DNA from: Phycomyces blakesleeanus NRRL 1555(-)
Taxonomy: Eukaryota > Mucoromycota > Mucoromycetes > Mucorales > Phycomycetaceae
Reading direction: 5' to 3'
Assembly (NCBI RefSeq): GCF_001638985.1
Contig: NW_017265144.1
Coordinates: 1,116,001 to 1,180,000, forward strand
DNA length: 64,000 nucleotides
Both the position numbers and the translations under genes were made by a program. Positions 22,016-34,003 of this stretch are shown in pieces. Under the pieces are notes generated by a model, which saw only the letters and a program-made list of their open reading frames with translations, searched no databases and had not been told where the DNA came from. The first letter of the stretch is position 1; each line of letters opens with the position of its first letter.

Positions 22016-25000
22016 AATAAGAATATTAATATATAGACATGTAGACATATTAAATAAGTGTTTTGTAATCAATACATATAAAATCAGTAACAAGACACAT
22101 ACATTAAGTGTACAGTTTGAAAAATAAACAAATACATATACAATAAACTATCTTTTGTGTTTTTACTATTGATTTATTCTAAAGAAAAGAACGGGTCAAT
22201 GTTTCAATAATATTGAAACCATTTATTTTAAGCCTCTCACTCTCTCTTTAGTATGTATGTATCTATTGGATAATGATCGAACAACAAGCATTGTATAGCC
22301 ACCGTATATATTAAGTCCAATACAAAACTCCTTGGTCTATCATGTTCACATTTAGTAATATTATATATCTTTGATAGACATCATGCAGATACTAATCTCT
22401 GGCCAACATAAATTATTATTGTTATCATCAACAACTTATCTTCCTCTTCTCCTCTTCTTTCTCTTTTGATTTCATATTTCTCCTGTTGCTGCTCCCTAGC
22501 TTTCAATACATCCCATGTGGTCTGGTCTATCTACTCCTTCAATATATAAATAAATTCACTTTTATTCTTTATAAGATGGGGCTGTACTTATCGATCGACT
22601 GTCAATACAGAATAATAATAATAAAACAATAAAAGGTAAAGAAGTGTATCGATATTATTATTATTATTTACTCTTCTTTATAGATATACTTTTCATCTTT
22701 TCTTAAAAGAAACAAATAAGCCAAAAAGAATGCTACCTTTGAAATGAGACTTTATTGTTAAAAACACAATTATAATCGAACAATACAAGCCATTTTTGAT
22801 TAAAAAATAATAATAAAATAAAATAAAAAGGGTTATTATTTGGCTTTAACCATCAAAGCTCTTTTCTTTCTTTTTGGTTTGTATTAAATTATATGCAATA
22901 ATTTATATGATATTTATATTCCTTACAAAATAACATCAGCTTTAACTACAGCGACAATAACAAAAAAAGGGATTGTCCTACCCCTAAACTGATCCAAGGA
23001 AATGAACAAAAAAAGATCTTCATCAAAGTCTATTATTGATAATCCTGCCTTGATTGTAGGCTATTAATTTTGTACTGAAGCTCTAACCAATTGGCGATAG
23101 GAATGCTTTTCTAATGAATATAATATACATACATATATATAGATGTATACATATCCATACCGATAATTACCATAATTCTCTCGATTTTATCAAATTAAGA
23201 CTACACACCTCTTTAACTATGAAAACAAAACAATGCAACTAAATTATACACCAAAGAAAATGTAATGTTTTCTCAATGTATCTTCTTTCTTTTCATTCGA
23301 TCTATTAAAATATGGTCAGGATTTATCAACTTTCTACACATCATTAATCTGATTTAAATAAGGGATGCCTTGATTTGATTTGAATGATTTTGATTCATAT
23401 TTGATTCTTCATATTTAAATATATTGGACTAAAATCATCAATAATATTTGATAAACAAATATGGACTCCAACAATAAATCCATCAACCTTCAAAGTATAG
23501 ATGTCTGTTTAAGTAGATACCACTACAATCTCTTGTTACACTAGTGATAGTGATAGTAATTATATCACCAAAGCTTAAATATACGTACATATTATTTGTA
23601 GCGTAAACTAATTGAACTGACAATGGTATAGCTTGCATGGATAGAATCAAGGAGTATCGAGTAACTATTACTTACAGAGTATGGGTGGATCTTGTAGTAT
23701 ATTAGCATTACAGAGAACGTATATTACTCTGGTCACTGTCATTGATCTGTATTGAACAGAGGAACCTCCCTATATCTGTCTCTCTCTGTGTATCCTTGAC
23801 GCTTTAATGTATTCAACTCTCTGTCACTACTTCCCCCCAAAAAAATCCGTTTTTGTGTTTCACTACATTTTTCCAGATAATACTACCATCACTTACACTA
23901 AACAGCTATATAAAAGACTACACATTATCCAATCTTACAATTACTTTACAGTCTATAATTATAAAGTGTACGTGACCCAAGTGTGTTTAAAATCCCTAGA
24001 ATTGTTAGTCTAGAAGGTTCATTAACAAGAAGGAACCATAGTCCTGCTCTGGAGTTTATATTTCAGTTGAGTGTGATGTATATTACCACAAACAGGACAG
24101 AATTCAAATAGAGTTGAATGGTTTGGGTATTTTCTTATTATCCAAACTACTCTAATGATTTGTTTGACACATACACTTTAGGAGATAAAGAATCTCACTT
24201 CTAAAAGCTTAAACAAAGGCTGGAATAAACTTCACTCGACCTTCAATTGGGGCTTCTACTTTGAAAAATAAATCATAATCATAATCATAATAAAGCTCCA
24301 TTTTCTTACCTTTCTTCAATTTCTGACTTATATATATTCTTCCTAATAAGTTTATACATATCTGACTTGTAGATAGTGTCATTGAATATATACAAAGCAA
24401 TTCATTAACCACAAGGTGTATCCTTAAATGAAGCATTGATATATTCAGAAGAAGTTTTAAAAGAGTATAAACATGTTATTAAAACAAGCGACGAGGAATT
24501 AAAGTGATACTTTGGGTACTGTTGGCTTATAGAAGAGAAAAAGCGGACTGGTATCAATTACGATGCTGTCTCAATTGTGATGGTTACATTCCTTTTATAA
24601 AACCTCTTCTACGACTGGGCATGTATTTATAATCGGCTCCCGAGATTGACGTTGTGTTTTTATATGACTAGAAAATACAACATACTTCAAGAAGTGCTAA
24701 TAATATAGCGATATATGTGCCTGTTGATTCAAAGATGAATTAACTGGGTTGTCTAAAAAAATTAATGCTGTTAGCTGAGATGTGCAGACATCAGAGAAGA
24801 AAGAAGGTCGGGTGAATAAGAGGATTATGTGTGTTTACCACATTAAGATAGTAAAGTAATATGTGTCAATCGCAAAGGAATACGAAAGGCTAGAATCAAG
24901 AAGAGAAAGGATGAACGGGGCTTGAAGTTACAAGTGTTGCATATTTCGGCCCAAAACTTTCTGTACTACCTTGAAAGTTTGAACAATAAACAGGTATCGA

Positions 25001-25400
25001 AGTTAATAAAAGAATACATATTATGAGAAATAAATTTCATCATTTATTAACTAATATCATAAAATCCCTTTTGGTGAAATCATAGGACACCGATAACATA
25101 TCAATCTCTATTAGGCTGGGGAAAAGGTGCTTACAATAAGGCTACGATCAAACACAAATGTGTTATATTGGGAAGTAAATTTTGAGAGTTCAAGAGTTCA
25201 AGAGTATTGCTCCAAATTCACAAAATACTCATATTTTAATAACTTTGTTACATAAAGTACATTTTCTATATCTATTAACTTAACAACCAGCCTGTATTTT
25301 GGCATGTAACTGTCCACTTTATACACTTTTACTAACAGTCATTTAGATGGTCATTATCTTATACTTCCAATAAATCTATTTGTTTCCGCAACAGTATCAC
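22016..25400. other. Gene-poor AT-rich region
   Basis: About 3.4 kb without a supported gene. Short ORFs at 23807-24013 and 24209-24436 show no family features. The region is low-complexity with scattered (TA)n and ATT runs. A miniature element starts at its right end. Confidence 0.55.
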
Positions 25401-25491
25401 TACAGTCAGCGCCTCAATTTAGTGATGTTTTGTGAAATTATTTATATCACTATCACTAAGCCAAATATCATTAAATTGAGTGCTGCCTGTA
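25401..25491. mobile_element. 91-bp Tc1/mariner-like miniature element
   Basis: Bounded by TA on both sides (25401-25402 and 25490-25491). The left end reads CAGTCAGCGCCTCAATTTAG and continues to 25426; the right end (25467-25489) is its inverse with about three substitutions and one indel. Between them is only a 40-bp AT-rich core. CAGT starts and TA target sites are typical of Tc1-type transposons. It is a deletion derivative or MITE. Confidence 0.75.
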
Positions 25492-25857
25492 AAATTTCTT
25501 TCATACATCCATTACAGCAAGTAAAATAATTTTAGAATCTAATGACATATTACATATAAAGCCTTTGTTACCAAAAATGAAATGATAGTCTTATATATAT
25601 ATTTTTAAAGAAAAATAGCACACATATGCATCGACGGCTTATTTTGCTTTTATAGAATCAAATGAATTAATTTGGAAAAAGGATGAAGCTGTTACCACCT
25701 GAGACTCTTTGTGGCTACTTACTAAGCCAAGTTCAACGATATTTGTACCACATAATATCTTTATTACTCACATGCTTCTCTAAATAAATTACGCCTCTGT
25801 TTTTTTCTCTTTTTTTATTCACAAGCTTTTATCACTTTCTCTTTATTCTCTCTTTGT
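25492..25857. other. Intergenic, upstream of the F-box pseudogene
   Basis: AT-rich, with a pyrimidine-rich tract at 25797-25856 just before the first ATG. Nothing else seen. Confidence 0.5.
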
Positions 25858-27758
25858 ATGCTAGCATCAAACTTACCTTTTGAAATTCTCTCAAAAATTG
25901 CAAGGCTTCTGGTAGCAGATGATAAACTATCTTGTATTCTCACTTGCAAGGCATGGAAAATTCCATTTCAAGAATCGCTTTGGGAGAATATCAAAATCAA
26001 TTTCATGGATAAACTTGAGACCATCTGTACTAGTGTAAAGGATACAACAAATAATTACCTACCATCTAATCATATAACGAAAGGTCTGCGGGTCGATGGA
26101 AAGACAATTTTAGCTGACTGGAAGCAGACCAGTGCTTTCAAAACCTTTCCAAACTTGAAGCATGTCGATATGGGATCGCTATCTTTTTACAACGTCAACA
26201 TAAAACGTATAAAATATGGCCCTCAATGGGATACATTGAACAGTTTATATTTCAAAGTTCCCCCAATAGACCGGAAAATATCGACTACAGCTATTCTTGA
26301 GGTTTTAAAAAAAGCCTCCAATCTCAAAGAAATATGCATCTATTCTGATCACCACTATGTTGAAATCGAATTTAACCTAAATCAATATAATGCTTTTCAT
26401 ATCGCATTGCCACGACTGGTAAATATCAGGGTCCAATTAATGCTCAAAGATATACATCCAGATGCCGTACCAAGTATTCCAAAAACTCTATCAGCACTCG
26501 ATGTAACAAAACTCTATTTAAAACTCTCCGGTTGGAGTCATTTGTGGTTGTACTACTTTTGCTACAAGTATCTAAACCTGCAGACTTTGTCGTTTGTATC
26601 CATATGCCGACTTGGGGGGATAGTTATAAAAAAAACGACAAAAGAGAAATATCACTTCTCCGTTCAGTTAAGAGAGTATTTCCACGCTTGGAAACAGTGC
26701 GTTTCTACAGTCTGGAATGGTCAGAATGGTCGCATGTACTGCTCTGGGAACTCCTTTGCCCATCGAACGTACGTCTCAAGAATTTAAAGTACACTTTAAA
26801 ACCCAGATATCATACCACAGTTTTTCCTTGTACAGTCTTTGAACGATTACTACAGTCATTTGTCACAACACTCGAAAGACTCTCCATTAATGGACAAGTA
26901 CGTTTTGATAGTAAGATCATATAAAACCCAGTTTTCCTTTACTCTTCGCTGTTGGTGAGCATTAAGATCAAGTATTGTGGCGTACATATTGCATTGGACA
27001 ACCTATTGGACAATTATCCATCCTTACAGAAATTCGGGTTTTCCCATGGGAAGCTATACATTAGTAATCCAAAGAGTTCTGGATGCCCAAGTCAACATGG
27101 CTTAAAGCTCTTGAAGTTAGATCTTGTTGTGACAAGTGTTTCCGCACTTGAATATGCATCTTTCAGATGCAAAAGTCTACAATCTATAAATATGAAGAGT
27201 TCGAGAATTTGTGGATCAATTTCTGCCGAAGCCAGAAGCATATGCATTGTCATATCTCACTTAAAGCTCAAGACATCAATCTTTGACCATGTCAGATTCT
27301 TCTCATCCGAGGAAGACATGAGCGATGATACTTCCATTAACTTGATATTGCTTTCTCACTCAACCAATCCCCACATGTCAACCAAAGCAAAAGAGAATGA
27401 AAACGAGAACGTTAATGTCAATCAAAAATCTTCTGTGGAGCCTCTAGCTTGGTAACATCTTCGTGGTGATTACGATGGCTTGTTTGACTCTTGCCTACGG
27501 ATCAGACCGCTTTCAGAACAAGAAGTCTGGACTGCAAATGAATACTTTCAAGTTTCTCAGTTTAAAAGCAAGGCGAATGTTTCTGAGGCTGAAAAATCCT
27601 ATTATGATAAGCGTGATGAAGAAGATTGGGAGGAAGACCTTTGTAGAGGCTATGTCGAATTGAGGTGTAATTACAAGACTGAATGTGATGTGCCTTTATG
27701 GACTTGTCGAGAATATTCTTTTGATCAAAAGACATCTTATGGGCCTGGTAATATATAA
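25858..27758 (+). pseudogene. Broken F-box/LRR paralogue
   Basis: Same plan as the F-box gene at 16324. The frame opens with MLASNLPFEILSKIARLL and CKAWKIPFQESLWENI (F-box) and runs to about 26625. Homology then continues in a different frame (VFPRLETVRFYSLEW onward), which points to a one-base indel in or near the A-run at about 26629-26636. In that second frame there are two further stops, at 26922-26924 and 27453-27455, before the final RGYVELRCNY tail and the stop at 27756. The tail parallels RGYVKFMCGY of the intact gene and WLYYFCYKYLNLQTLS parallels WLYYFAVKYTNVRTLS. Three lesions make sequencing error an unlikely sole cause. Upstream frame could still yield a truncated F-box protein. 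Confidence 0.8.
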
Positions 27759-29163
27759 CTCGTAGTAATTAATTACTTTCTTTCATCCTTTCACATCAAA
27801 TTTAAATAAAAGCCAGGCCTCGAGTGGTTAGTGCACAGACAATTATATATATAAATTCAATTTAATCTTAATATAAAGAAAAAACATGGTACCGATATTG
27901 AGACCTTTTAAGGTAAATTGATTAAGCCTTATAAAATATTATACCTTTTATAATATACAATACAATAAAAAAAACTTTAGTGTTTTAAGATAGCTGCCAT
28001 TTATGTTATTTCATGATTTACTTAAAGATAAATAAAAAGAAATATTCTTCATAGTTGTATTCTTATTGGAGAGTAAGTCTAATGGCTCTATTACAATTAC
28101 GTTAAAGATGCTGAAATACACATTTCTTTTTACCAAGAAAAGACAAACAGTCGATCTAAATTGATAAAGATAAGTCTTCTAGATAATAACATATTTGATT
28201 AATTACAAAGTGTATTTCTAAAATGGAAGGCAAATGTTAAAAATATGACAATATATTACCCGTTCATTTAAAGAGAAACTAATTCTATTGCACTAACAAA
28301 GAGAAGAGTAAGAAAATACTGTAAGAATGTTATCTATTAAAGAGACAAAATAATATTGCTTTTATCTGTTACTATTAAAATCCCTGTTGTGTAATGGTTG
28401 GTTTACACTGTTTGAGTGTATAGTGTACGCGACAGAACATTGAAGGATGTATTATGTAATATATCAATATCTTTTTCACTGAGAATATAATTGCAAGTAT
28501 GTATACAATAGCAAATTAAAAAGTTACCAAGCATTCTCTGATATTCAAAGTACAAAAAGCTTAGTAAATGATGACTATGGTTTTAATAAATACGTCAATA
28601 CTGAACTTTTCGTACATAGTCTGTGTAAGTAAAATGAGGACATTGTTTGTGTGTTCAATTCATCGCGCCTTTTCTGTATCTTTCAAGCACACGTTTCTTT
28701 ATTCTTTATCTCTCAATTATCACTTATTTTTTTTTTTTAGTTTTTCTTCTTTCTCTCATTACAATGCATCCTTTTCACAATGTTCATCCGAATAAGCCAA
28801 ATTCCGTAATATACATTTCAAGCCAGCAGCATTTTAAAAAACTATTTTGACTGTACCCTTATATACTTTATAGACAAAGACAACCTCTACAATTAGACAG
28901 AGTTATCTATATCACATTAAAATATACAAACATTTATTTTTATTAATCTTCGAATTTGCTTGACTAAATGGACTTTCTCTTATAAATGAGCCCTCCTAAT
29001 TACAACATTAACCTCTTCCATCAAGTGAAAAAAAAAGTTTAAAAGCGTGTTTTTTTTATTAAAGACGATCATAGTTAAAAAAAAAGACTTTATTTATTTA
29101 TTACATATACACATAAAGAAGCTATTTGATTTGATTTGATTTAATTTAATTTGATTTCAGTTA
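27759..29163. other. Intergenic AT-rich region
   Basis: About 1.4 kb with no supported gene. Overlapping short ORFs at 28568-28850 are T-rich and featureless. A tRNA-like D-arm fragment at 27811-27840 is not part of a tRNA. Confidence 0.55.
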
Positions 29164-29481
29164 ATGTTCTTTTACATGAGTAAAAGAATAAAAAGCATGA
29201 CACCAAGTTCTTTGTCCCCGCATTACGCGGCTCAATCTCCTTCAGGACGTAAACCTGACTTGGTAGCGAAGGAGGTGCTGGAATGGTGGCAAACCAACGG
29301 AAAGCACCCGTTCATCCAGCCCCACATCTCGTCACCGAGTAATGTGGGTGCGAACTCGCCAGAGAACTTACCACTAGGTGATAAGGTCCAACTCATTCGA
29401 CTACCAGTAGCTTCACCGTCAGCCGTTAAAGAGTTCAGTCAGGTTAGCAGTGAAGAGCCAGCACATCTCACCACAGGTTAG
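29164..29481 (+). CDS. Hypothetical ORF in a GC-richer island
   Basis: A 105-residue frame, with alternative in-frame Mets a few codons in (MSKRIKS, MTPSS). I do not recognise it. It contains PSGRKPDLVAKEVLEWWQTN, a Ser/Pro-rich stretch and DKVQLIRLPVASPSAVKEF. Base composition from about 29210 to 29750 is visibly richer in G and C than the flanks. Directly after it, another short coding-like frame (29570-29683, MPHDFSELTELASNNFHFP) appears in a shifted register, and a 78-residue frame runs on the other strand. This could be a fragment of a decayed gene or transposon, or a small spliced gene I could not resolve. Confidence 0.3.
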   Translation: MFFYMSKRIKSMTPSSLSPHYAAQSPSGRKPDLVAKEVLEWWQTNGKHPFIQPHISSPSNVGANSPENLPLGDKVQLIRLPVASPSAVKEFSQVSSEEPAHLTTG

Positions 29482-29759
29482 ACCTCCCTCCCCCCAGCAT
29501 CATGATTCCACATTGGCGATGCGATGTACACAGTAGTCCTTCCATAAATGAAAAGAGACCATGCCCCACGACTTCTCAGAATTAACTGAGCTGGCGAGTA
29601 ACAACTTTCACTTTCCGATGCTTGTAGCATGGAAGAATCTCCCTGCAACGGTCGCAAGAGACGCCTCACTATGAAACCGGGACTGTTGTTGCTCAAGGAG
29701 AAAACAAACGACACGCGTTGGAGGGGTTCTATTTGTAACAGAAAAACTTTTCATCTGCG

Positions 29760-31968
29760 ATTAAAGTTTAGGACTGCGCTTTTTGTCAGTCTTAGATGAC
29801 CACGTCAAAGCAAACGTGACATAGATATATAGGCGTTTTACTAAGTTTGTGTAACTATTATACTGCAGAAGAGACAGCTAATACTATTTACTCAAAGTAC
29901 TTATGAAAATGACTTTGTAAGGCGAAGTAAAGTAGAGCAAAGAAGCAAGGAAGTAATAAAGTGTTCGGTATTGATCGGTATAGCAATAACTCTAAAGATG
30001 GAGTATAAAATTCTATAACGGCGATTTGTAGGTTACTCTAAACTGGTCTGTGCACTTTTTGTTCAAGAACACAAGAGAAAGTATTTTTCTTTTGTTTGTA
30101 CATGTATATAATCTGAATTAGCATAATACGGTAGATGGAGAAATTTTGAATTTAAACATGAGTTTTATTGAAATGAGACTATACCGATAGTTGAAAGTAC
30201 CAAGATGAGTTTCCGAGAGAAGGAGTGTTTGCCATAAGCTTTTTTAGAGATTATTGTGCAGAACATAATAAACGCTTTCAAAATTTACTCTTTAAGAGAT
30301 TTAGTTACTAATAGTATTCATGTACAAATGAAAACGAAAGCACTTGGCAAATAAATTCTACTGAAAAGATCGAATTCTATCATTTTATTAAGGTCTAATT
30401 TGGCACTGACACGCCAGCCATTCCGTACTATGTAGTATAAGTTAAATACCGGAGATTCTATTAAGGATGTAGCCAGAAAAAAACACAGATAGTCTAACTA
30501 CACCTTTAGCTTACTCAAGACCAATGTTGACTTGGCTATGAACAAGGTCGAGTAATTTATAAAGGCTATTTTGATTCTACAACAACAATGACTTGGCCCT
30601 TTATTGAGAGATACAGTTAAGGATTTATCGGTGATGCTAATTACAGGAGAGTAAAGTAGTTACTATAATGGAACTTATACTTTTTAAAAAGAACTACCAT
30701 AAGATGATTATATTACTTTCAAAGAGAAAAAAAAAAGGTCATTTGGTATTGATATTTCTTTCTTTATTAAATAATAAAAAATTGGTTTTTCTCTAAACGT
30801 ATTTATTTTATATTGCTTTTAATTATTTAGGGCTCTAATAGATCGTGTTGTTGAAAGTTCTAATTTATTGCTCCCAGAAAAAACTTGCCTTGGACTATAA
30901 AAAATGACACCAATGAGAAAATAATTTGATCGCTTATTATCTGACCTTCTCAAGATCCTTTTGGGTAAGTTGTATATTTGATAAAATAATAATAAAAAAT
31001 TATATTTTTTGTGAAGATTATAGACATCCTTTGTTGTAAACTAGCTTAAAACAACAATAACTTGATTTGACATATTCGAGAACGCTTTTCTCGTACAATA
31101 AGTGAGCCGACACTGTGCTTTGTTTATCAACGATCTTAAAGACACGACGTTTCCAAGATAGGATGTAGGCGTTTCCTGCCAGGATGTAGAATCTTTAAGT
31201 AGTATGATATACAGTTATGTCATTATACACAGAAGTATTTACTAGTAATTTAAAGCTAAATTTATAAAAGTGTACATTGAATATGTCACTTTTTGTACTT
31301 TTCTAAAGCCATTATTCTACCTTGTATTAGAGGGGATATGTATGTACTTGTGGAACTTTACTCACTACAATATATTTGACAATTTCTTATTTGGTGGGTA
31401 TAGAAACATTTGATAGTAAATTGCTACAAGCACACACCCTATATAATATACAGAACTTTTTGCTGTAGTGAATTTGGCTAATAAACAGGGCTAGAAGCGA
31501 GTTAATGGTTCGGGCTAGAAACAGGCTAGAGGCATCCAGGGTAGAAGCGGGCTGGTGAATCTGGTTAGTGAACCTGACTAACTTCTATTCTTTTCATTTT
31601 GTTGGACTTGGTTCATACTAGGGTTCATTACCATAGGGGTATTCAATAATATTATTAGATTAAAAGACCTTCAATTCCGTAGAAAAATTCCATGTCCAAG
31701 AAAATTGTTACAGGCCCATACCCTATATTTATCTATTATGGGAGTAAATTTATACACACACTACTTATTTTATATTGATTTTGATTGGCTAACTGCCATC
31801 ACAATTTTTTTTTGGACTTCTAAAAATGTAAAAAAAAAAGAGAGAGAAAGAGACATAGAGAAAGAAAAATAATCTCAGTTTTTATTTTATTTTATTTTAT
31901 TTTAGATCTAAAAAAAAAAGCAAATTGCAAATTACAAACGAACGAACGAACGAACGAACGAAAGAACG
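29760..31968. other. Intergenic AT-rich region
   Basis: About 2.2 kb without a supported gene. One GC-richer patch at 31480-31575 holds imperfect repeats of a GGGCTAGAAGC-like unit. The stretch just before the next gene has TTTTA repeats (31882-31904) and an (ACGA)n run (31937-31967) that ends two bases before its start codon. Confidence 0.5.
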
Positions 31969-33712
31969 ATGCACGCCCATAATTCACATGAACACGATGA
32001 ACCCGAATCATGGGTTTCTCAACTAGGTTATGCTGAAGATCCCGAGACACCCCTGACAGCCGACACGTTCCCAAGCAAATCAGGTGGAAGACCCGTAAGA
32101 CAAACCCCTTTTCCTTCTTCCCTTTTATATTATTATTAAGTGATTTAGACAATGATCATATTGATTTATATTATTCAATACTAATGGATTCTTTATATAC
32201 GTGCATGTATATATTTAAAAGGCATGGATGAATCCTGAACATGTATTGTCAGCCGAGCAGGTTACTTGTGGTAACTGTGATCAACCCATGGTGTTGCTTG
32301 TTCAAGTAAGAGAACAATATTTTTTTTATATTGAATTCTACTGTATTGAATGTATTCTCTTTTCTTCTACATTACACTACATTACACATAATCCTTTTTT
32401 TTTATTGTTATAAATAAATAAAAGGCAAGAATATTCTAACTAGCTTGGTTGAACTTTTACTTAATAAACTTTTTTTAAAAAAAAATAGCTTTATACTCCC
32501 GAGGATCAACCATCAGAAGCCTTCCATCGTACTGTTTATGTCTTTTGCTGTAAGAAAGGATCCTGTATTAAAAAGGATTGGACTAAAAGGTAATATGTAT
32601 ATACATGTGTGTGTGTGTGGTGTATATAAACGATGGGTATTATTGATCTTATTGATCTTATTATTAGATGACTAACAATGTGTGTGTGTATAAATACAAA
32701 ATCCAGTTTCAAGGTTTTCCGTAGTCAATTACCTAGAGAAAACCCTTATTGGCCTCCTCCTGGTGACGAGTCCGAAGATGAAGACGCCATGGACACTGAT
32801 TTCACACCAAAGCAATTCAAGGCTCCTACTTTGTGCGTAATTTGTGGGCTGGCTGGAACAAAGCAATGTGGCCGATGCCACAGCACCCACTATTGCTCTC
32901 GTGCCCATCAATTGGCTGACTGGAATGAGTGCAAACACAAGATGTTCTGTGGAAAGACATCCGACGAGAGTGTAGATAGACTCCGCAAGGCACAAGTGTT
33001 TGGAGAAAAGGAAATTGTGAGTGAAGCCGAAGGTAGAGAAGTTGAAAAGCTCGAAGAAGAAAAGTACCGTAAGAAGATCCAAGAGGCTGGTACAGTAGAG
33101 GAAGAAGAAGATGATGTAGAGTACGGTAAGTCAATCAAGATGATCCATTTGTAGATTGTAAAGAAAAAAGATATGTGCAGTGGATAGTGGTTTTTTCTTT
33201 CTTTATTTCTTTCTGTGTGTGTGTGTAATGAATATATATACTTATAAACACATACACACATACACACAAATATATATAATATATAATATAATATAGATGA
33301 TGCGCCTGTGGACTCCAAGGTATCTGTGGATGACACTTTCTTACAGTTCCAGCTACGCCTGGAGTTGAACCCAGATCAGGTCCTTCGTTATGATCGTGTC
33401 GAGTACGACATGCCAGACAGGGAACCTTTGTGGGTTCAAAAGGATCAGAAACCCAGCAATATTCCTGCCTGTGAGAAATGCGGTGGTGTGCGTACATTTG
33501 AGTTCCAGATCTTGTCAACCATCCTCAATTTCCTTGCTGTCTCCCACACTTCCGAGGATTCGCTTGACTGGGGATCTCTTTATGTCTACACCTGTAAACA
33601 CAACTGTGCTCTAACAGATGTGTTTACTCCCGAGTACATCTGGAAGCAAGACTTTTCTGCTGATGGTATGCGCCTCGGTGGCGAAGCCCCACCAAAGAAG
33701 TCTTCTGCTTAA
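31969..33712 (+). CDS. TSR4: PDCD2/Tsr4-type protein with MYND zinc finger
   Basis: Homologue of animal PDCD2 and yeast Tsr4, cytosolic dedicated chaperones that bind newly made ribosomal protein uS5 (Rps2) for 40S assembly. Five exons: 31969-32094, 32222-32305, 32489-32589, 32707-33125, 33297-33712; 381 residues. The N-terminal domain has WVSQLGYAE, GGRPAWMNPEH and CGNCDQPMVLLVQLYTP. A MYND finger follows at about residues 155-190: CVICGLAGTKQCGRC, then YCSRAHQLADWNECKHKMFC. After an acidic linker comes the C-terminal PDCD2 domain with LRYDRVEYDM, CEKCGG and FEFQILSTILNFL. All family cysteine pairs are present. Converges on the MET2 gene, 291 bp away. Confidence 0.95.
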
Positions 33713-34003
33713 ATATATATATATACAATAATAATACGCACAAACACTTTATTTGTATCTTTAACTATAAAAATATTTACATACATACATAACACTTGCA
33801 TTTATATATGTAAAAAGAAATAAACATTATTATTCATTATTCATTATTCATTGTCGTTGGTTTGTTGTATGGTGCTTTATTGTGTTGGATCTATGTTTTA
33901 TAATCTACAAGAAGTATGTGTATGTGTGTGCGTGTCTACCAACTTTATTATGTGTTTATTATATAATGTATTTACTATTTAATTTAATTTAATTTAATTT
34001 AAT

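Noticed and set aside
25111..25135. Mariner-like end (TTAGGCTGGGGAAAAGG)
   Set aside because: No matching inverted end was found within the next several kilobases.
27811..27840. tRNA-like D-arm sequence (GAGTGGTTAGTGC)
   Set aside because: No anticodon stem, no T-arm box and no acceptor pairing follow; the next bases are a (TA)n tract.
28381..28440. Possible tRNA-Asp/Glu-like start (TCCCTGTTGTGTAATGG)
   Set aside because: Lacks a T-loop GTTCGA motif and a matching 3' acceptor strand.
28568..28850. Short plus-strand ORFs
   Set aside because: Phe/Ser/Leu-rich products of T-rich DNA with no features.
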